This document shows positions 1-15,266 of a DNA stretch of 64,000 nt, piece after piece. The stretch comes from Perkinsus olseni. Taxonomy: Eukaryota > Perkinsozoa > Perkinsida > Perkinsidae. Location: positions 1 to 64,000 of the forward strand of contig JABANP010000008.1 in assembly GCA_013115135.1 (NCBI GenBank), written 5' to 3'. The notes under the pieces are model-generated. The model made no database searches and was not told where the DNA came from. It was given only the letters and a program-made list of their open reading frames with translations. Every line of letters begins with the position of its first letter. Position 1 is the stretch's first letter. Both the position numbers and the translations under genes were made by a program.

Positions 1-176
1 CCTGATTCAGGAGCGTACTTATACGTTGATACTCGAGCTAGAAGGTGGCAGTGATTTCAGTGAGCCCTCGTCTTGGTTCTGGTGACGGGGAGCAAACTGT
101 TAGTCTCGTCGCAGCCGTGAGCACCAAAATCATGAGGGTACAAAGGCCATTACGTTTCTATGCAGTTGGCTGTCTT

Positions 177-2924
177 ATGGACCTGCTATCCCAATTTTTT
201 AATTCTCATTTCCGTTATAGATCGACGCCCCGCAGCAAGCAGGGAGCTATTGATGACGCGCTTGTCTCTCTAGAGGAGGACATGGTAATACTGGGCGGTC
301 TGGGGAGTCGTCAGGAGAACTCGATCGGTGGATACGTCATAGACCGAACAGGCAGACACATGGGACGGCCTGCTCTTGGGCATCTCGAGGTCGGTCCAAG
401 ACATACTTTCGGAGCAGTTCGGCCGATCGATTAGCTGAGGATCGCTCTATACCTTCGCCATTCACTAGTCCTAGGATGAGGTTACAATGTCCGGAGTATT
501 CTCCAAGCTTGAGTATGCTTGTTGCACACCTGCACCAAGTATTTGTAGTTGGGAATATTCCGAACAAGTCATGTTCGGAGTATGCTAATCAACCTTGAAT
601 GCTCAGATCGTAGTGCGTCCTGCTGCTTCTAGTCAAGTTCATGATAGTATCTCCTTTCAAGATGTAGTCGCTGTGAACTATGGCGACTCGAGCCTAGAGG
701 TAAGTCTATCCGTGCGGTACAGCCTCGGTCCTGAGGAACGCCGCTTTGTCGATCTCCGTGATAGTAAATGGATCAGGTTACAATATTGCAAATAAAACGT
801 AAAAGTTGTACGTCCTCAGCTGGTCGTCAGCGCAGGGATATTGTCTTCGAAAGGTTGGACAGATGGGATGAGGATCGTAGTATTGGCTTGGCTTGGGTTA
901 GCTCGTGATGGTAGCCGTTGCATCGCTGTTGATAGCTTGTATTGGTAGCAGACCGTCATGGGAAAAATAGGAAAAAAGTTTCGATTAACTCGTTGTTCTC
1001 TGAGGACGACGACTCGCCGTCTGGGTGGTCATTGTAAGCGACAGTAATATTGGCTTCTCAGTTGACGTAGTGGCAACAGCACTACTCCACCTATCCTTGG
1101 GAGACCTAGATGTGATACTGGACGGTACTTCAAAATGTCCTACCAAGACTCGGGCTTTAATTATAATAAATCCCGCCAGTGGGAAAGGCGATGCTATGAA
1201 CTTGTAAGAGAGCCTTTCTATCACACCCTCTTTATTAGCCCATATTTGCTACCGGTACCCGTGTAGGTACACTAACATAGCAAAGCCCTTGTTTGACCTC
1301 TGCCAAGATCGCTTCATGATCGAGGAGGTTGTCTCTGAAAGCACCGAGCACACTAAAAAAGTGGCCATGGACGCCGCTGACAAATTTGACGCGTTTATCT
1401 TTTGCGGGGGAGACGGACTTACACACGACTTTTTACAGGTGCCGTTGTCGCCCCTCGTGTGAGTTTCGTAAAATGCACGCCTTGCGGCGGTTACGGCCAA
1501 TATCAGAGACTTGAATAGCCCACCAGTTTGTGTGTGTTGGTTTCAGGGTATCTCCAAGCTACCTGACTATCGCGACATCTTGAGCCGCGTCACTCTGGGG
1601 TTCCTACCGGCAGGAAGTGGTAACGGCCTAGCATGCAGCAGTGCTTATTCATCCGAACGTGATCTGGCCGGTGACCCCAAAGGCTTCGTGAGCGACTTCT
1701 GTGTTGCCCTTAGACTCATTCTAAGAGGCAACACTTGCTCACTAGACGCAGCTAGGATGGGTACTATCTGCCCGCCGGAATGGTTGTGATGTGATCGTGC
1801 TTCAGAAATATTGGACAGGGAGACTGGAGAACGAAAAGATACACTTTTGGCCTGCCTCAATGCAGGATGGGGCCTTTTCTCTGATGTAGCAACTGACTAG
1901 CGATCCATTACCCCACACTCGAGACTCTCAAGCCGGCTTGTTACATGGAAAATTTGAGATAAGCGGGACGCTGAAAGAAGCCGGTCCAAAAAAATTTTCC
2001 GTAATGCCCCCAGCGGGAGCGAAAAAGATATCTAAACGGGAGAATACTCTTATTTGCAAAAATGCAGCATAAATGTTTTATGAGTTTCCGGTCGTAGTAT
2101 TTTGAACATGGCCTTAGTAGATGTGGCCCTACTACCAGGGGCTCATCCTACCTTTGTTTAGGTCGATATCGGCTCGGAGCATTTGCGGTTCTTGGGAGGA
2201 GCTCGATTCACTACGTATGCTCTGTGGAGGATCATAAACCTCCGTCAATACGCCGCCCGCCTATCGTATATCGAAGCCTCCGACCTCACCGATGGTAAAC
2301 AGCTGAGCAGTCTGCCTGACAGAAGCAGCCCCTTGTGGCACACTGAGGAGGGAGTGTAGGCTTCTACTCGTCTCGGTGATCAGCGTGGACCATTGATGTA
2401 GGTTTGCTGGCGTTGTGCTTTCCAACGTGTCGCACTCGGGTGCAGACATGATGGTCGCACCGGAGCGGACGCTAGGGGACGGCTGTTGGTCCATGTGTTA
2501 CTTGCCTTACAAAGATGCCTCCTTCGGGAACCTTGTGTCCGGTTTGGCCAGCATGGAGATGGGCAGGCATGTAAGTTGAAATATTGCTGCTTCCGGGGTT
2601 CGAACTTACGCGGGATCGCCATACCAAGAGTGGCTGGGAGTCCTACGGTGCGACTTCAGACTGAGATGAGCCATTTCTGGAAAGCAAGGTCGGTTGTGGC
2701 ATGGAGGATCGAGCCGGCAAATGAACACAGCGAGATGACCGGCGAAGGGGCGGCTGTTGATGGCGAGTCTGTCCAGCGAGGTAAGGAGGACTCATCGCGG
2801 CCGGCATCTCGTGGACCCAACCCTGGTGCTCTCTTTCGCAGGTGAACTCTGCGGTTTTGTAATTCCGAGGGTTCTGAATGTGTACGCCTCGCGGCGGGAG
2901 GCCGAACCATCGAGCGGACCATAG
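177..2924 (+). CDS. Sphingosine/diacylglycerol-kinase-like lipid kinase, copy A
   Basis: Predicted lipid kinase of the DAGK/sphingosine kinase superfamily, which phosphorylates a sphingoid base or related lipid using ATP. Spliced gene. The first exon (from ATG 177, MDLLSQFF) and the segment at 607-699 align with the next gene. The nucleotide-binding part reads IIINPASGKGDA near 1160-1195, then FCGGDGLTHDFLQ (about 1400-1438), then LGFLPAGSGNGLA (about 1590-1630). The C-terminal half has NAGWGLFSDV (about 1860-1888), SNVSHSGADMMVAPE (about 2425-2465) and AAVDGE (about 2750-2770), as in sphingosine kinases, where the last element is the conserved VDGE strand. The stop is TAG 2922-2924. It is head-to-tail with a paralogue 300 bases downstream. 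Ceramide or diacylglycerol kinase activity cannot be excluded. Internal exon edges are approximate and the 285-606 intron is inferred. Confidence 0.8.
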
Positions 2925-3225
2925 AGCCTGTTGATCTTGTTTGTATATTTGGTGGTATATAACAGCGTACGTGCGCTACCACCGATGTATCATAAGCATG
3001 GGAACGAACGCTTCCGAGTCGTTCAAGTGCGTCATTCAGTTTTGATGTCTGCGGCTACCCTGTCATTTATATGAAGCCGTTCTATTGTCTTCGACACTCG
3101 TCCTTTTCATTAAATTTGGGTCATCGGGTCTCCCAGTTACACCGCTGTGGCGTTGCGTTTCTTTTGCTGGAATTTGAATATCTTCTGGCGGAGGGTGCTG
3201 CGAGACAGTTACACAGTTATTGACT
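2925..3225. other. Intergenic spacer between the tandem lipid kinase genes
   Basis: No gene, RNA or repeat is recognised. The spacer must hold the 3' end of copy A and the 5' region of copy B. Confidence 0.5.
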
Positions 3226-5508
3226 ATGGATCTCATTCACGACTTCTTCAAAAACGCCGTTTTCTCATACCGGTCGAATCCCTCAGTTTACAGAGGGGGA
3301 CATAACGACAGGTTTTTAGCTGCAGTGGAGAGCGACAGGGTCAGTTGTACCCGCGGCATTGATCTTGTTTCGTATCGTCATATCGACTTTCAGTTGATAA
3401 TAAGGTCTGAGGGCTCAACCTCGACCGTAGCAACCGATGTTCTTGCTTTCGAAGACATCGTGGCCGTCAACCACGGGGATTTAACGATGCAAGTAAGACA
3501 GTCTGCTATCCTGGTGAGTCGTCTTTGAAGCTGGTGTCTCTCAGATAACCTTATTGGAGCCCAGGCGGAAGGGGTGCCGGTCGAAAGCAGGGAGGAGGCG
3601 AAGGGATGTATATCTGAGGAGGGAGCAAGCTTCCAACACACGTGAGGCGGAGCGCCGTAGTGATGATGTTGCCCATTCGCTGATGTTCAGTCGACCTGGC
3701 TTCGACGGCCCTCCTCCACTACGCTTTGGGCGATCTTGACGAGATGGTTAATAGTGCCGAGTGCCCCACCCGTACACGAGTGCTACTGTTGATCAATCCA
3801 GTCAGCGGCAGAGGCAAAGCTGAAGAGCTGTACGCGGCATCCTTCCTGAGAAGGTTCGCGAGACATCATCGTTAGTTACTATAAGTACGCTGCACCACTA
3901 TTCAAATTGGCATGTGACCGTTTTGTGGTGGAAACTACGAAGACTGTGAGCACTCAGCATATCCGTCATTTGGGTATGGACAATGCCGACAAGTACGACG
4001 CCTTCATCACTTGTGGAGGCGATGGTGTCCTTCATGAGCTATTACAGGTAACGTCACGCGCCACGAAATTGATGATCGAGCGCCTACTGTCAGGGGATAC
4101 TCCACCTGCCTGACGGGCGGTATCTCCTCAAACACCTGAAGTTTGGCATGCTTCCTGGAGGCAGTGGTAACGGTTTGAGCACCAGCGCTGTGTATGCCTC
4201 CGAGAAGGACTTCTGCGGCAACGTGGAAGAATTCGTTGGCGACTTCAATGCGGCCATGCGCCTCATACTAAGAGGGAAGACTACACCATTAGACGCAGCA
4301 ATTATTAGTGAGTTCACCCGCCTTCTAGTAATGACTCTCTTGCAGTTTTGTCTCTGAGGAGGAGGCTTGGCGAGCGACTCTTGGCATTTTGCCACCCTCC
4401 GCAGTACTTGAGTCACTGCGCGAGAGGGCCCCGAGCTGGTTGTGGCTTGACGATGAGGCTGACTGTGTCACTTTTGGTGTTCTCTCAGATGCTGGCGGCG
4501 ATCTTGGCGGTGAGTCGATTATTGGTTTTCTTAATGGGACTTGGGGATTCTTCTCAGATGTGAGCCGGCATTCTTCGAGTTGATTGTGGGAGCGGTATGT
4601 GTCATTTGTAGGTCGACGTCGAGTCTGAAGCCTATCGTTTCGTAGGGGAGGCGCGCTTCCCGTTATACGGGCTATGGCGAGTTCTTCGACTTCGTCACTA
4701 TAAAGGGAAAGTTTCCTATGTCTTGAAGTCTGATGTCAAGGAGCCTTTAAAAGGTCTGCCGCCAGAGGACAGTCCTTTGTGGACGACTGAGGAAGGAGAG
4801 TAAGCCCAACTGGCACTTTGCTCACTCACTCGATCGGAGCTGCGAAGTGGCCTCCGAGAGGCTGAACGTTATCCTTTACAAGACTGTGGTCCACGATCGT
4901 ATTCCGGCCGCCATCAGCACTCCTCGGCGGCAAATCATCGGCTTTGGTGTTATTCGGCAATCCTTCCTGTCTCACTATACATATCAACTCGTCCGGAGCT
5001 TCGTCTGCTCTTTCCTCTCAGTTTTGCTGGTGTCTGGCTGAACAACCTGTCGCACAGCGCTCCGAACCTTTTGATAGCCCCTCGTCAGCGCTTGAACGAT
5101 GGTCAATGGGCATTGCGCTGCCCTCGAACGGAGGACTTTACTCTCTCCAAGTTCGCCAAGAGCTCAGCGTCTATTAGCGTGGGAAAAGACGTGAGTCTCA
5201 CGGCATCAGAGCTTCTCATAGTCTCCCATTGTGTCACTGCTGAGACTCGTGATGAGTCGTCCCCTGTATCAGATGGATTTGGCGCCTTCATGGGCTGAAA
5301 AGTGTGTAGTGGCATGGAAGATAGAGCCCGCTGATGAGGCCGTGGCCAACAGGGGTGTTGGCTTCTGCATAGATGGCGAGATCATTCCGAGAGGTGACCC
5401 GACACTTTGCGGCCATCGACGCTCACTTGTGTGTTATCTGTCTTAGGGAAGACTACAGCGTACGTCGTGCCAGGCATGCTCCGCGTCTACGCCGACCCAC
5501 AGAGTTAG
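3226..5508 (+). CDS. Sphingosine/diacylglycerol-kinase-like lipid kinase, copy B
   Basis: Paralogue of the preceding gene with the same exon order. It starts at ATG 3226 (MDLIHDFFKNAVFSYRS). Motifs in order: LLLINPVSGRGKA (about 3783-3822), CGGDGVLHELLQ (about 4011-4047), FGMLPGGSGNGL (about 4142-4178), LNGTWGFFSDV (about 4530-4560), a SPLWTTEEGE segment ending about 4800, LNNLSHSAPNLLIAPRQ (about 5036-5090), and a final VDGE-like GFCIDGE strand (about 5361-5381). It ends at TAG 5506-5508 after MLRVYADPQS. The glutamate after the GGDG loop (HELLQ) is kept here, while copy A has aspartate. The glycine-rich ATP loop SGNG is intact. The substrate is not predictable; sphingosine is the likeliest from overall resemblance. 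Confidence 0.82.
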
Positions 5509-5813
5509 GACTTTTTTGATCACTATTTTTATGTTCATACCACTAGCTTGGATCAACACATTTACTCGCTAGATTTCTCTAGTTAGTCGACCAGTCTCGA
5601 GTTGGTCAATTGATGGTAGGGCGTCTTCTCGTCGGGTATGCAGCTCCCTCAAGTGGAAATCCCTTTGAACTGAACTGCGGGACGACAGGTGGCTTGCCCC
5701 GAGGGATGCAGCTCGCTGAGGTCGTCATTTTGAGGCTCGTGATACAGTGTCTGAGGCCATAGTTGGTTGCGGTTGAGAGGGTGGCATGAATGGAACTCCG
5801 CTCAGTTGATTGA
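5509..5813. other. Intergenic, nothing recognised
   Basis: About 300 bases between the lipid kinase pair and the next + strand gene. No feature is supported. Confidence 0.5.
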
Positions 5814-8800
5814 ATGGAGCCAGTGACGACAGCCTTGGTGGCACTTCCCTCTCGTGCTAGTTCCAGTAACGGTAGGCGGCCGCCCAGACCGGAACTTGAG
5901 ATCGAGATCCCGCCGTCCACGGCTGGGTTCGATGCTGCCACTGCACCGTCTAGTAGCATACCCTTACCACGGTCTCCTGACGAGTAAGTCTGAGGGAGAA
6001 TGGACTCGGGACTGAAAACCTCGCTTCGGAAGATACTATACGATCTTTTTCGAGGAGGCTGACTTCGCCGATCAACGTCTTTGTGGATGGCGTAAAGTGA
6101 TGGACGTCTCGCGGATGCCCGGCCAAGAGCCCCGAGATCGTCACTACTTCTACATGCCTAAGACGCTCGAGGTGACGCCCCATGAGTTCGGATTTTCAAG
6201 GCAGTGTTTCCTCGTGCCAGGCTACCTGGGACCTGACCTCCCTCCTCGAGGCTGGTGGGCTCCACGACCTACTTGTGGCGAGGTCATGGTCTATACACTA
6301 TGTGACGCCACAGGAGGCGGTGGAGTGCCGAAAGGACCCTCACTGGTGTATTGAGGTCTGCAGCGACAGTCAGCTGGCCGGATCGGAAGTTGGGTAGGGG
6401 AGCAGGGCTGGTGTACTTTGACAGGTCTTAGGGACGGGCAATCTCTGTCAGGACTCAGCTTCACACGGGAGACCTCGTAGTTGTCTGTGAGCCGCCGGCC
6501 GCCAGCAGAGTTGTCAGAATTCTCTACATCGATCAACAAGGCGTTACCAGGCTGGGCTGGATAGCTGCTCAAACTGTTGATGGGCGACTGATGGTGAGGA
6601 GACCTCGCCATGTTAACTATGCTGCAAGGGCCTTCATCGATGCAGGTTCAGCCTCTTGGCCATCCCCCTCTCCACGAGGAGTATACGAGGCTGAGTTGTG
6701 ATGAAGACTGTATAATTATACCAACCCATCGATTGGTAAGGAGACGAGCGCGATAGTGATTATGGACATCTCTTTCCTGCTCACAGACCCTTCACGGCGA
6801 TGTGAACCTTTCCTCGTTAACGGAAGGTTATATAGATCAAAGGAACGAGTACCAGCTAACCGCAATAGTCGGTGCGAACGCTAGATTGGCATCCGATGGA
6901 GCCTGGTTTAACCTAATTGATCCATGGGCAAAGTTTAAAGTGCGCCGAGCGGTTAGTTTGGTCGACGAGAATGACATTGCCCGAGAGCAGGGCTTGCTGG
7001 TGAGGCCCTGCTGTACGGTTGGAAGGAAGTCGTACGACTTAGTGGAGTTCAGGCGATCGCGGCTGAAGCGGGGGGCCTAGGAGACTCTGCAGAAGCCGTG
7101 CGGCTGATGATACTGGACGGAACACCTCCGGATGGCGACCGTCGGCAACCTGCGGAGCCAAGTGACCTGCCTTCTCCAAGAGCCTTTGGTCGATCCTCCT
7201 GTGTCAGACCGATCGGTGGAAGAGGTGGAGCCCGTAGCGTATCCGGACCTGCTGCGACTGTTGAGGTCGGAGACGGTCTCTTCCGACTGGAGGCAATGTG
7301 TTGATGCCCTGTGGCATCGTGTGTACTTCCGCAACCAATGGATAAACCAGGCAAGGCGCCACACAGTTCAAGACCCTACCTCCCTCACCAACCGCCCTGT
7401 CTAGGCTCAGTTGTCCTTGCATGAGTTGCTCCATCACGACATATGGAAGTTGTGCATGGTCGAGTCAACGGAGGCTTCGGGCAGCCTACCTGTCCTCTCG
7501 GCCCCCGACTCTGCAGCAAGCCCTATATCACGCCTGAGTGTTGGCCAGCTCGTAGTGACCGAGTCCTTCGCTCACAAGGGGGATACTCTGTGGGTCAGGG
7601 TAAGGTGGAAGTCTTCGGCAATGCCGACTATCCCGCAAGTGGCCGCAGGTACTGGTGCCTCCTGGAGACGTGGAGTCCTGTGATGCGGAGAATTCACGAC
7701 TACGCAAGATAGTTCACCCTCTGGTCGTCGCCGAGGCCGTGCTGGGCACCGTCGTGGATCCGCTCAGGCAGGTCACACGCGAGTCGTAGATGGTTCTGAC
7801 CCAGTTCTTCCTTCGATGCGCCTCGTTCAATGGCCCATTCGTTTTGGTTGGTAAGCTGTATCACCGTCAGTGCCTTCCAACCAACAGATACGACCCTTGC
7901 CAACATGGATGGGTGCCGCTTCCGTCAGGAGTCGTAGTATTGGAACCATTGTCGGTCGCCTTGCGGAGGACGGCAACAGGTGAGAGCAGGCGCTAGGGCA
8001 GCTGTGCTGACTACGTAACCGATCTTGTGGGGATATCGACTGGGCGTCTAGCCGATGTTGCCTTGCTCTGTTGGTGAGGCAAGGGAGGTGTTTTTGAGTT
8101 TACTTCCTTTCAGTCCATCAAGACCTCCTTCGAGTCACGACGCCGTCTATCGGTATGGGCTGGAACTGCGACCAAGAGAGAGCATTCAACATACCACCAT
8201 ATCAGTGCTTCGACTCGGTTCTTGTCCGCGAGGTCAGCACGCCTGTGAGCGTCAGGTAGAACCTCCTCACGCTGTGTTAGGAGTCCAGCCTATCGAGCCC
8301 AGTCGTTGGGAAGTTGAATAATGGGGATATCGTCAGAGTCACTCATGTTGATGGTGCAAGGGCTAGAGTAGCTGTGGTTAAGAGACACGTCAGGAGCCTG
8401 CCTGGCATTAATGCGGAGAGAGGGACAGTGGTAGGCTTCTGAACGCTCAACTGGCTGGGTAAGGATCGGACCTCTCAGAGAGCAGCGGAAGCGATCGGTG
8501 AAGATTCTGAAAGGCAGTTAGAAGGATGGACGATGCTTCTCACACCACAAGGTCGTCCGTTATTCGTGAGGCACGCCGAAGGGCATCACCAGGTGAGAAG
8601 GAGCATAGGGATGCCGTGCCGTGGGCCTGGTTGCTCTTCGACTGCGGTGTATTTGTCTTTGTTGTGAGCGGCTCGAGCATGCTTTCTGTGTCTCAGGTGC
8701 CGGAGGAAATCGCTGTCGGGTATGCGGAAGAGTCTAGCACACCGCAACGGATGAAGCCAACAAGGCGGCCCTACGACGGCCCTCCCGAACCAATACCGAA

Positions 8801-11094
8801 GAGTGCTTTCACCACCTCCTCTATGTCTGCTACCAGCTCGGCACGAAGCACTGATGAAGGCTCGACCTGGTCAGCGTCTACTGCGGCTTCGAGTGTGGAC
8901 TGGAGTACGCTAAAGTCACGGAGGCCTAGTCCTCGATGGCATGTGGTTGTGGTCAGGGTCGTGGCTGAGTGAGCGTTGCGGAGGCGACAGGACATCGGAT
9001 TGGGTTCAAGCTACTGACCCTCTGTGGGGGACGACATACTACGTCAATAGATGGACGAAAGAGATGCAGCTCATCCGGCCGAGGGTACCACTGCCCTCGG
9101 CCGTGTGCCGCTTCGTTGTCCACGGCCTCGACTTCGCCGGGATGAGCAAGGATAGGACACTGGGCTCGAATGTGGTAGGTGGAGGATTGCCTGGTGAAGC
9201 AGCAACGGCTGTGGTGGCTCAGATTGAGGGACTGCGTCGAATGATCGTCACCGGTCTGCCCGAGAAGGATGTGATGACTGTAAGGGTCTGGATAGAGGGC
9301 CTTGAGCCGGATGATGCCAAGCAGGAAAGGAACAGGTGCCCATAGCTCTCCATGTCCATGTCGTGTCCATCATGCGATGTTTGTTGCTTCTGATCTTAGG
9401 GATCCTACAGCCTGTCAAGTCACCATTCGGGTACGAGCGAAGCACATAACAGGCGGTGAAGTGGAGGCTCGAGTCCGGCAGCTAGTCGAGTCAGAAACTT
9501 TTCAAAGTGGGGTCATCGACATGCTCTATAACAGTCCTAACCTGACGAAGATGCTACCGAATCGCGCGGAGGGTAGAGACTGTCTGTCTGGTGATGCTCC
9601 ACTGTGCATGTTGATGGTGTCAGGCCACCAGTTACACTGGGGAGGCCTTGAGGTGTGGACTGACGAATCCTACGCTGACAGTCCTGGCGACGAGGGCTAC
9701 GACGCTCAGGCCGCCGGTACGGACGGTGATGTTCTGAAGTCGGGAGTTCCACGGCTGGGTAGGACTTACTCGATTCTCAACACATGTTAGACCTATCTCA
9801 GGGACGAATTCAGAGGGAGTGCGCGAAGCGATACAGGAAGCAGCTGAGCTGCATCACAGGTCGCCGACGAACATGTCGGTGCGGTGGCTTGGGAAAGTGA
9901 GGCCTGGGAACTCTCCACTTACGGTCTTTAATGGGCGCGATCTATATTGTGCCGGCTCTTTATGTTGCACTGTCAGGATATTGGAGATACGCCCGTGCTC
10001 AAGCTGTGCTCCTCATTGAGCGGCAAGGCCGTTCCCATATTGGAGGTCAACTTATGGAAGGCGGGTGTTACGGACGTTGGGGCAGTCGTGCTAGCAGAGG
10101 CGATGAGCAATGTAAAGTCTGGCCGCCGTCGGGCTCTATTTCGCGTGATGGGAAACTTTCATCGAGTGTTTGCCCGAGTGGTTAAGGGGGTGGACTTAAG
10201 ATCCACTGGACACGGTCCGCGCGGGTTCGAACCCCGCAGCACTCATGCTAGTTTTTTTGTCGTTTTCTCACAGCATGCAACTTGAGGGACTCAGGTTGTC
10301 CGCAAACTCTGGAAGTGTATCGTGGTTCTTCAGGATTTACTGATAAATCTGCGTTCGCTAAACCTCGAGGATAACCTGCTGACGGTAGCTGGATGCACCG
10401 AGCTGTTCAGCATGTTGCCACACTGCCCAGCACTCGAGGAACTCGCGATGAGCTCCAACTCCGTGGAAAGGAGTAGTCGTACTCTGCATCCTATGGCACC
10501 TGCGGTTCCTTCGACCCCTCAGGTTTGATTGACTTGGCAGACTCGTTGCCAAATCTCATCAAGTTGGTATGGTTGGCCCTTTCTGATTGCAGCCTGGATT
10601 ATGATCATGGTGAGCGAGAGGGACGGGGGTAACCGTTTGCTCTCCGCTGTGCGGAGATACCTTGTTAATCACCGGCATCGTTGGGAGTTATAAGCCTTTC
10701 GTTGTTCCGTCTACACGAGCGGGAGGATCCTCCGCCCCGCCAGCCCTAGAGATACGTTCTTCATAGGTTCGTGCTTTTCTTCAGGTTTCGCGCAGTTGGT
10801 GGATCGCCTGCTAGACTCGACCTCGCTGAGAGCGATTCACCTCGCGGATAATCGTGGAATCGGGAGTGGAGGAGTTCAAGAGTTACTACAGCGACTCGTG
10901 AGTCCCGAGTTGGAGTGGTTAAGGGTTTCTTACCGAGAGAACCTGTTCGTTAGGCGCACTCCCGAATCGAGGACAGCTTGTTCATCGACATGAGAAACTG
11001 CTGTGAAGTCGGCTTCGATCCTGCCGCTGAGCTTGGTATCGAAACAACCTCGGGAAGAACGGTGAAGAGTGGTGGAAGTGTGGTACTCGTCTGA
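5814..11094 (+). CDS. Large WW-like / SH3-like / leucine-rich-repeat protein
   Basis: Unrecognised multi-exon gene, probably a single transcript. Likely start is ATG 5814 (MEPVTTALVALPS). A first WW-like segment lies near 6080-6180 (GWRKVMD ... RHYFYMPKTLEVTP). Then come barrel-like segments opening with GDLVVVCEPP (about 6468), GQLVVTES (about 7540) and GDIVRVTHVDG (about 8322). A second WW-like segment lies near 8998-9090 (DWVQATDPLWGTTYYVNRW). From about 9900 the reading frame becomes RI-type leucine-rich repeats: ILEVNLWKAGVTDVGA, LEGLRLSANS, LRSLNLEDNLLT, LRAIHLADNRGIG. The last exon probably ends at TGA 11092-11094. A scaffold role is guessed from the domains. It could be two genes, split somewhere between 8.4 and 9.0 kb. 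An intron at about 10117-10273 holds a tRNA gene. Confidence 0.5.
10164..10245 (+). tRNA. tRNA-Leu(UAA)
   Basis: An 82-base tRNA folds from the sequence. The acceptor stem GAGTGTT/AGCACTC closes with one G-U pair. The D-arm region is GCCCGAGTGGTTAAGG. The anticodon stem GTGGA/TCCAC closes the loop CTTAAGA, giving anticodon TAA. A class II variable arm follows, then T-stem GCGGG/CCCGC with loop TTCGAAC. The B box GGTTCGAACCC is perfect and the A box typical. CCA is not encoded. A run of seven T at 10252-10258 is a good Pol III terminator. The gene lies inside an intron of the surrounding leucine-rich-repeat gene, in the same orientation. Confidence 0.95.
10252..10258 (+). terminator. Pol III T-run terminator of tRNA-Leu
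   Basis: Seven consecutive T beginning seven bases after the discriminator base of the tRNA. Confidence 0.75.
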
Positions 11095-11646
11095 GCCTTC
11101 ATGGAGCGCGCCATGGAGCGGGGACACTCATTCAGCCTGAAGTGAATGAATCCGCGTGCGGGGCAGGCCACGCCCCGTTGATTGATCTTACCAACGCGTT
11201 ACATGGTGTCTCATGCTGTTGCAAGTGTCAAGCTCTGCTCGGTTAGTCTTCGTGGTGCAGTCAATTAATACCGGTCCACTTCTTACGTCTTCGCTTCCAC
11301 CGTCTGACTCCGCGAACACCCCCGTACGTTCGGCTGCCGGCCCCCGCGATTTCCCATGTTACAAGAACAATACGCCCTGCAACAGACACGCGGGCAGTAT
11401 CCGCCTGCTGCCTGATGCGGTAGTGGAACTCGAAATACCGAGTTTGAATGCCCAAGGAGCATGGGCAAGCAGTGCTAGTCCTGGGTGCAGTCCAAGGAGT
11501 GCTGGAAGCCCGGCTGACCCGGGCGAGCGCTATTCAAAAACGCGCGGATTCGCACAATCCGATTTTCGCGAAATTCTCGCACTCCTTTGCAACCCGCGCG
11601 CGCCCTCCCATTCACTTTCCTCTCGGTCGTGCGTTACCTACTTATC
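11095..11646. other. Intergenic / 5' region of the SNF1-type kinase gene
   Basis: Contains a chance open frame (11213-11650, +) that reads into the kinase start in a different frame. No conserved protein, RNA or repeat is seen. Confidence 0.5.
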
Positions 11647-14814
<3,168 letters not shown>

Positions 14815-15266
14815 GAAGGGATTGTCGAATCCATGCCGAATCTTCAGATAGCCAATATCAGACGAGTGTTTGGATTGAACCTTGGACCTTCAGGTTACCT
14901 TCACTGTTCAGGTACCTGCGGTATCCACCGGGACCTCGAAGAGGACATGTGACCGCCGGTATAAGGAGGTGATGGAGATGGTGTTCATGAGCGATTGAAG
15001 GGTGGCCGTCGTTCCCATCCTTCTCCTCTTCCACTATCATCATCATCATCGTCATTATTGTAAACCATTTGCACCATTATCTGTGTGTTTTTATAAAGGC
15101 AATAGTAGAGTCGATCATGGCACCCCTATTGCAGCCCACGCTGATGACAGCTCTGCCGCCAACTCTGGTGGTATTCATTTAATAAGTACCTTGGTAGACA
15201 ACGGTAGAAGCCTTCCCTGCTTTGCGTTGGAGTCCGTCCAATTCCTCGCTCTTGCAGTAGTCCATC
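14815..15266. other. Intergenic with a short CAT-rich stretch
   Basis: Holds a small ATC/CAT repeat near 15036-15057. No gene is supported. It contains the 5' region of the next + strand gene. Confidence 0.5.

Noticed and set aside
5606..5959. 117-codon - strand frame.
   Set aside because: It mirrors the first exon of the + strand WW/LRR gene and shows no family resemblance.
9947..10285. Open + strand frame that runs through the tRNA-Leu gene.
   Set aside because: Its first part is a true LRR exon, but the rest is tRNA sequence and the following LRR exon is in another phase. It is explained by intron read-through.
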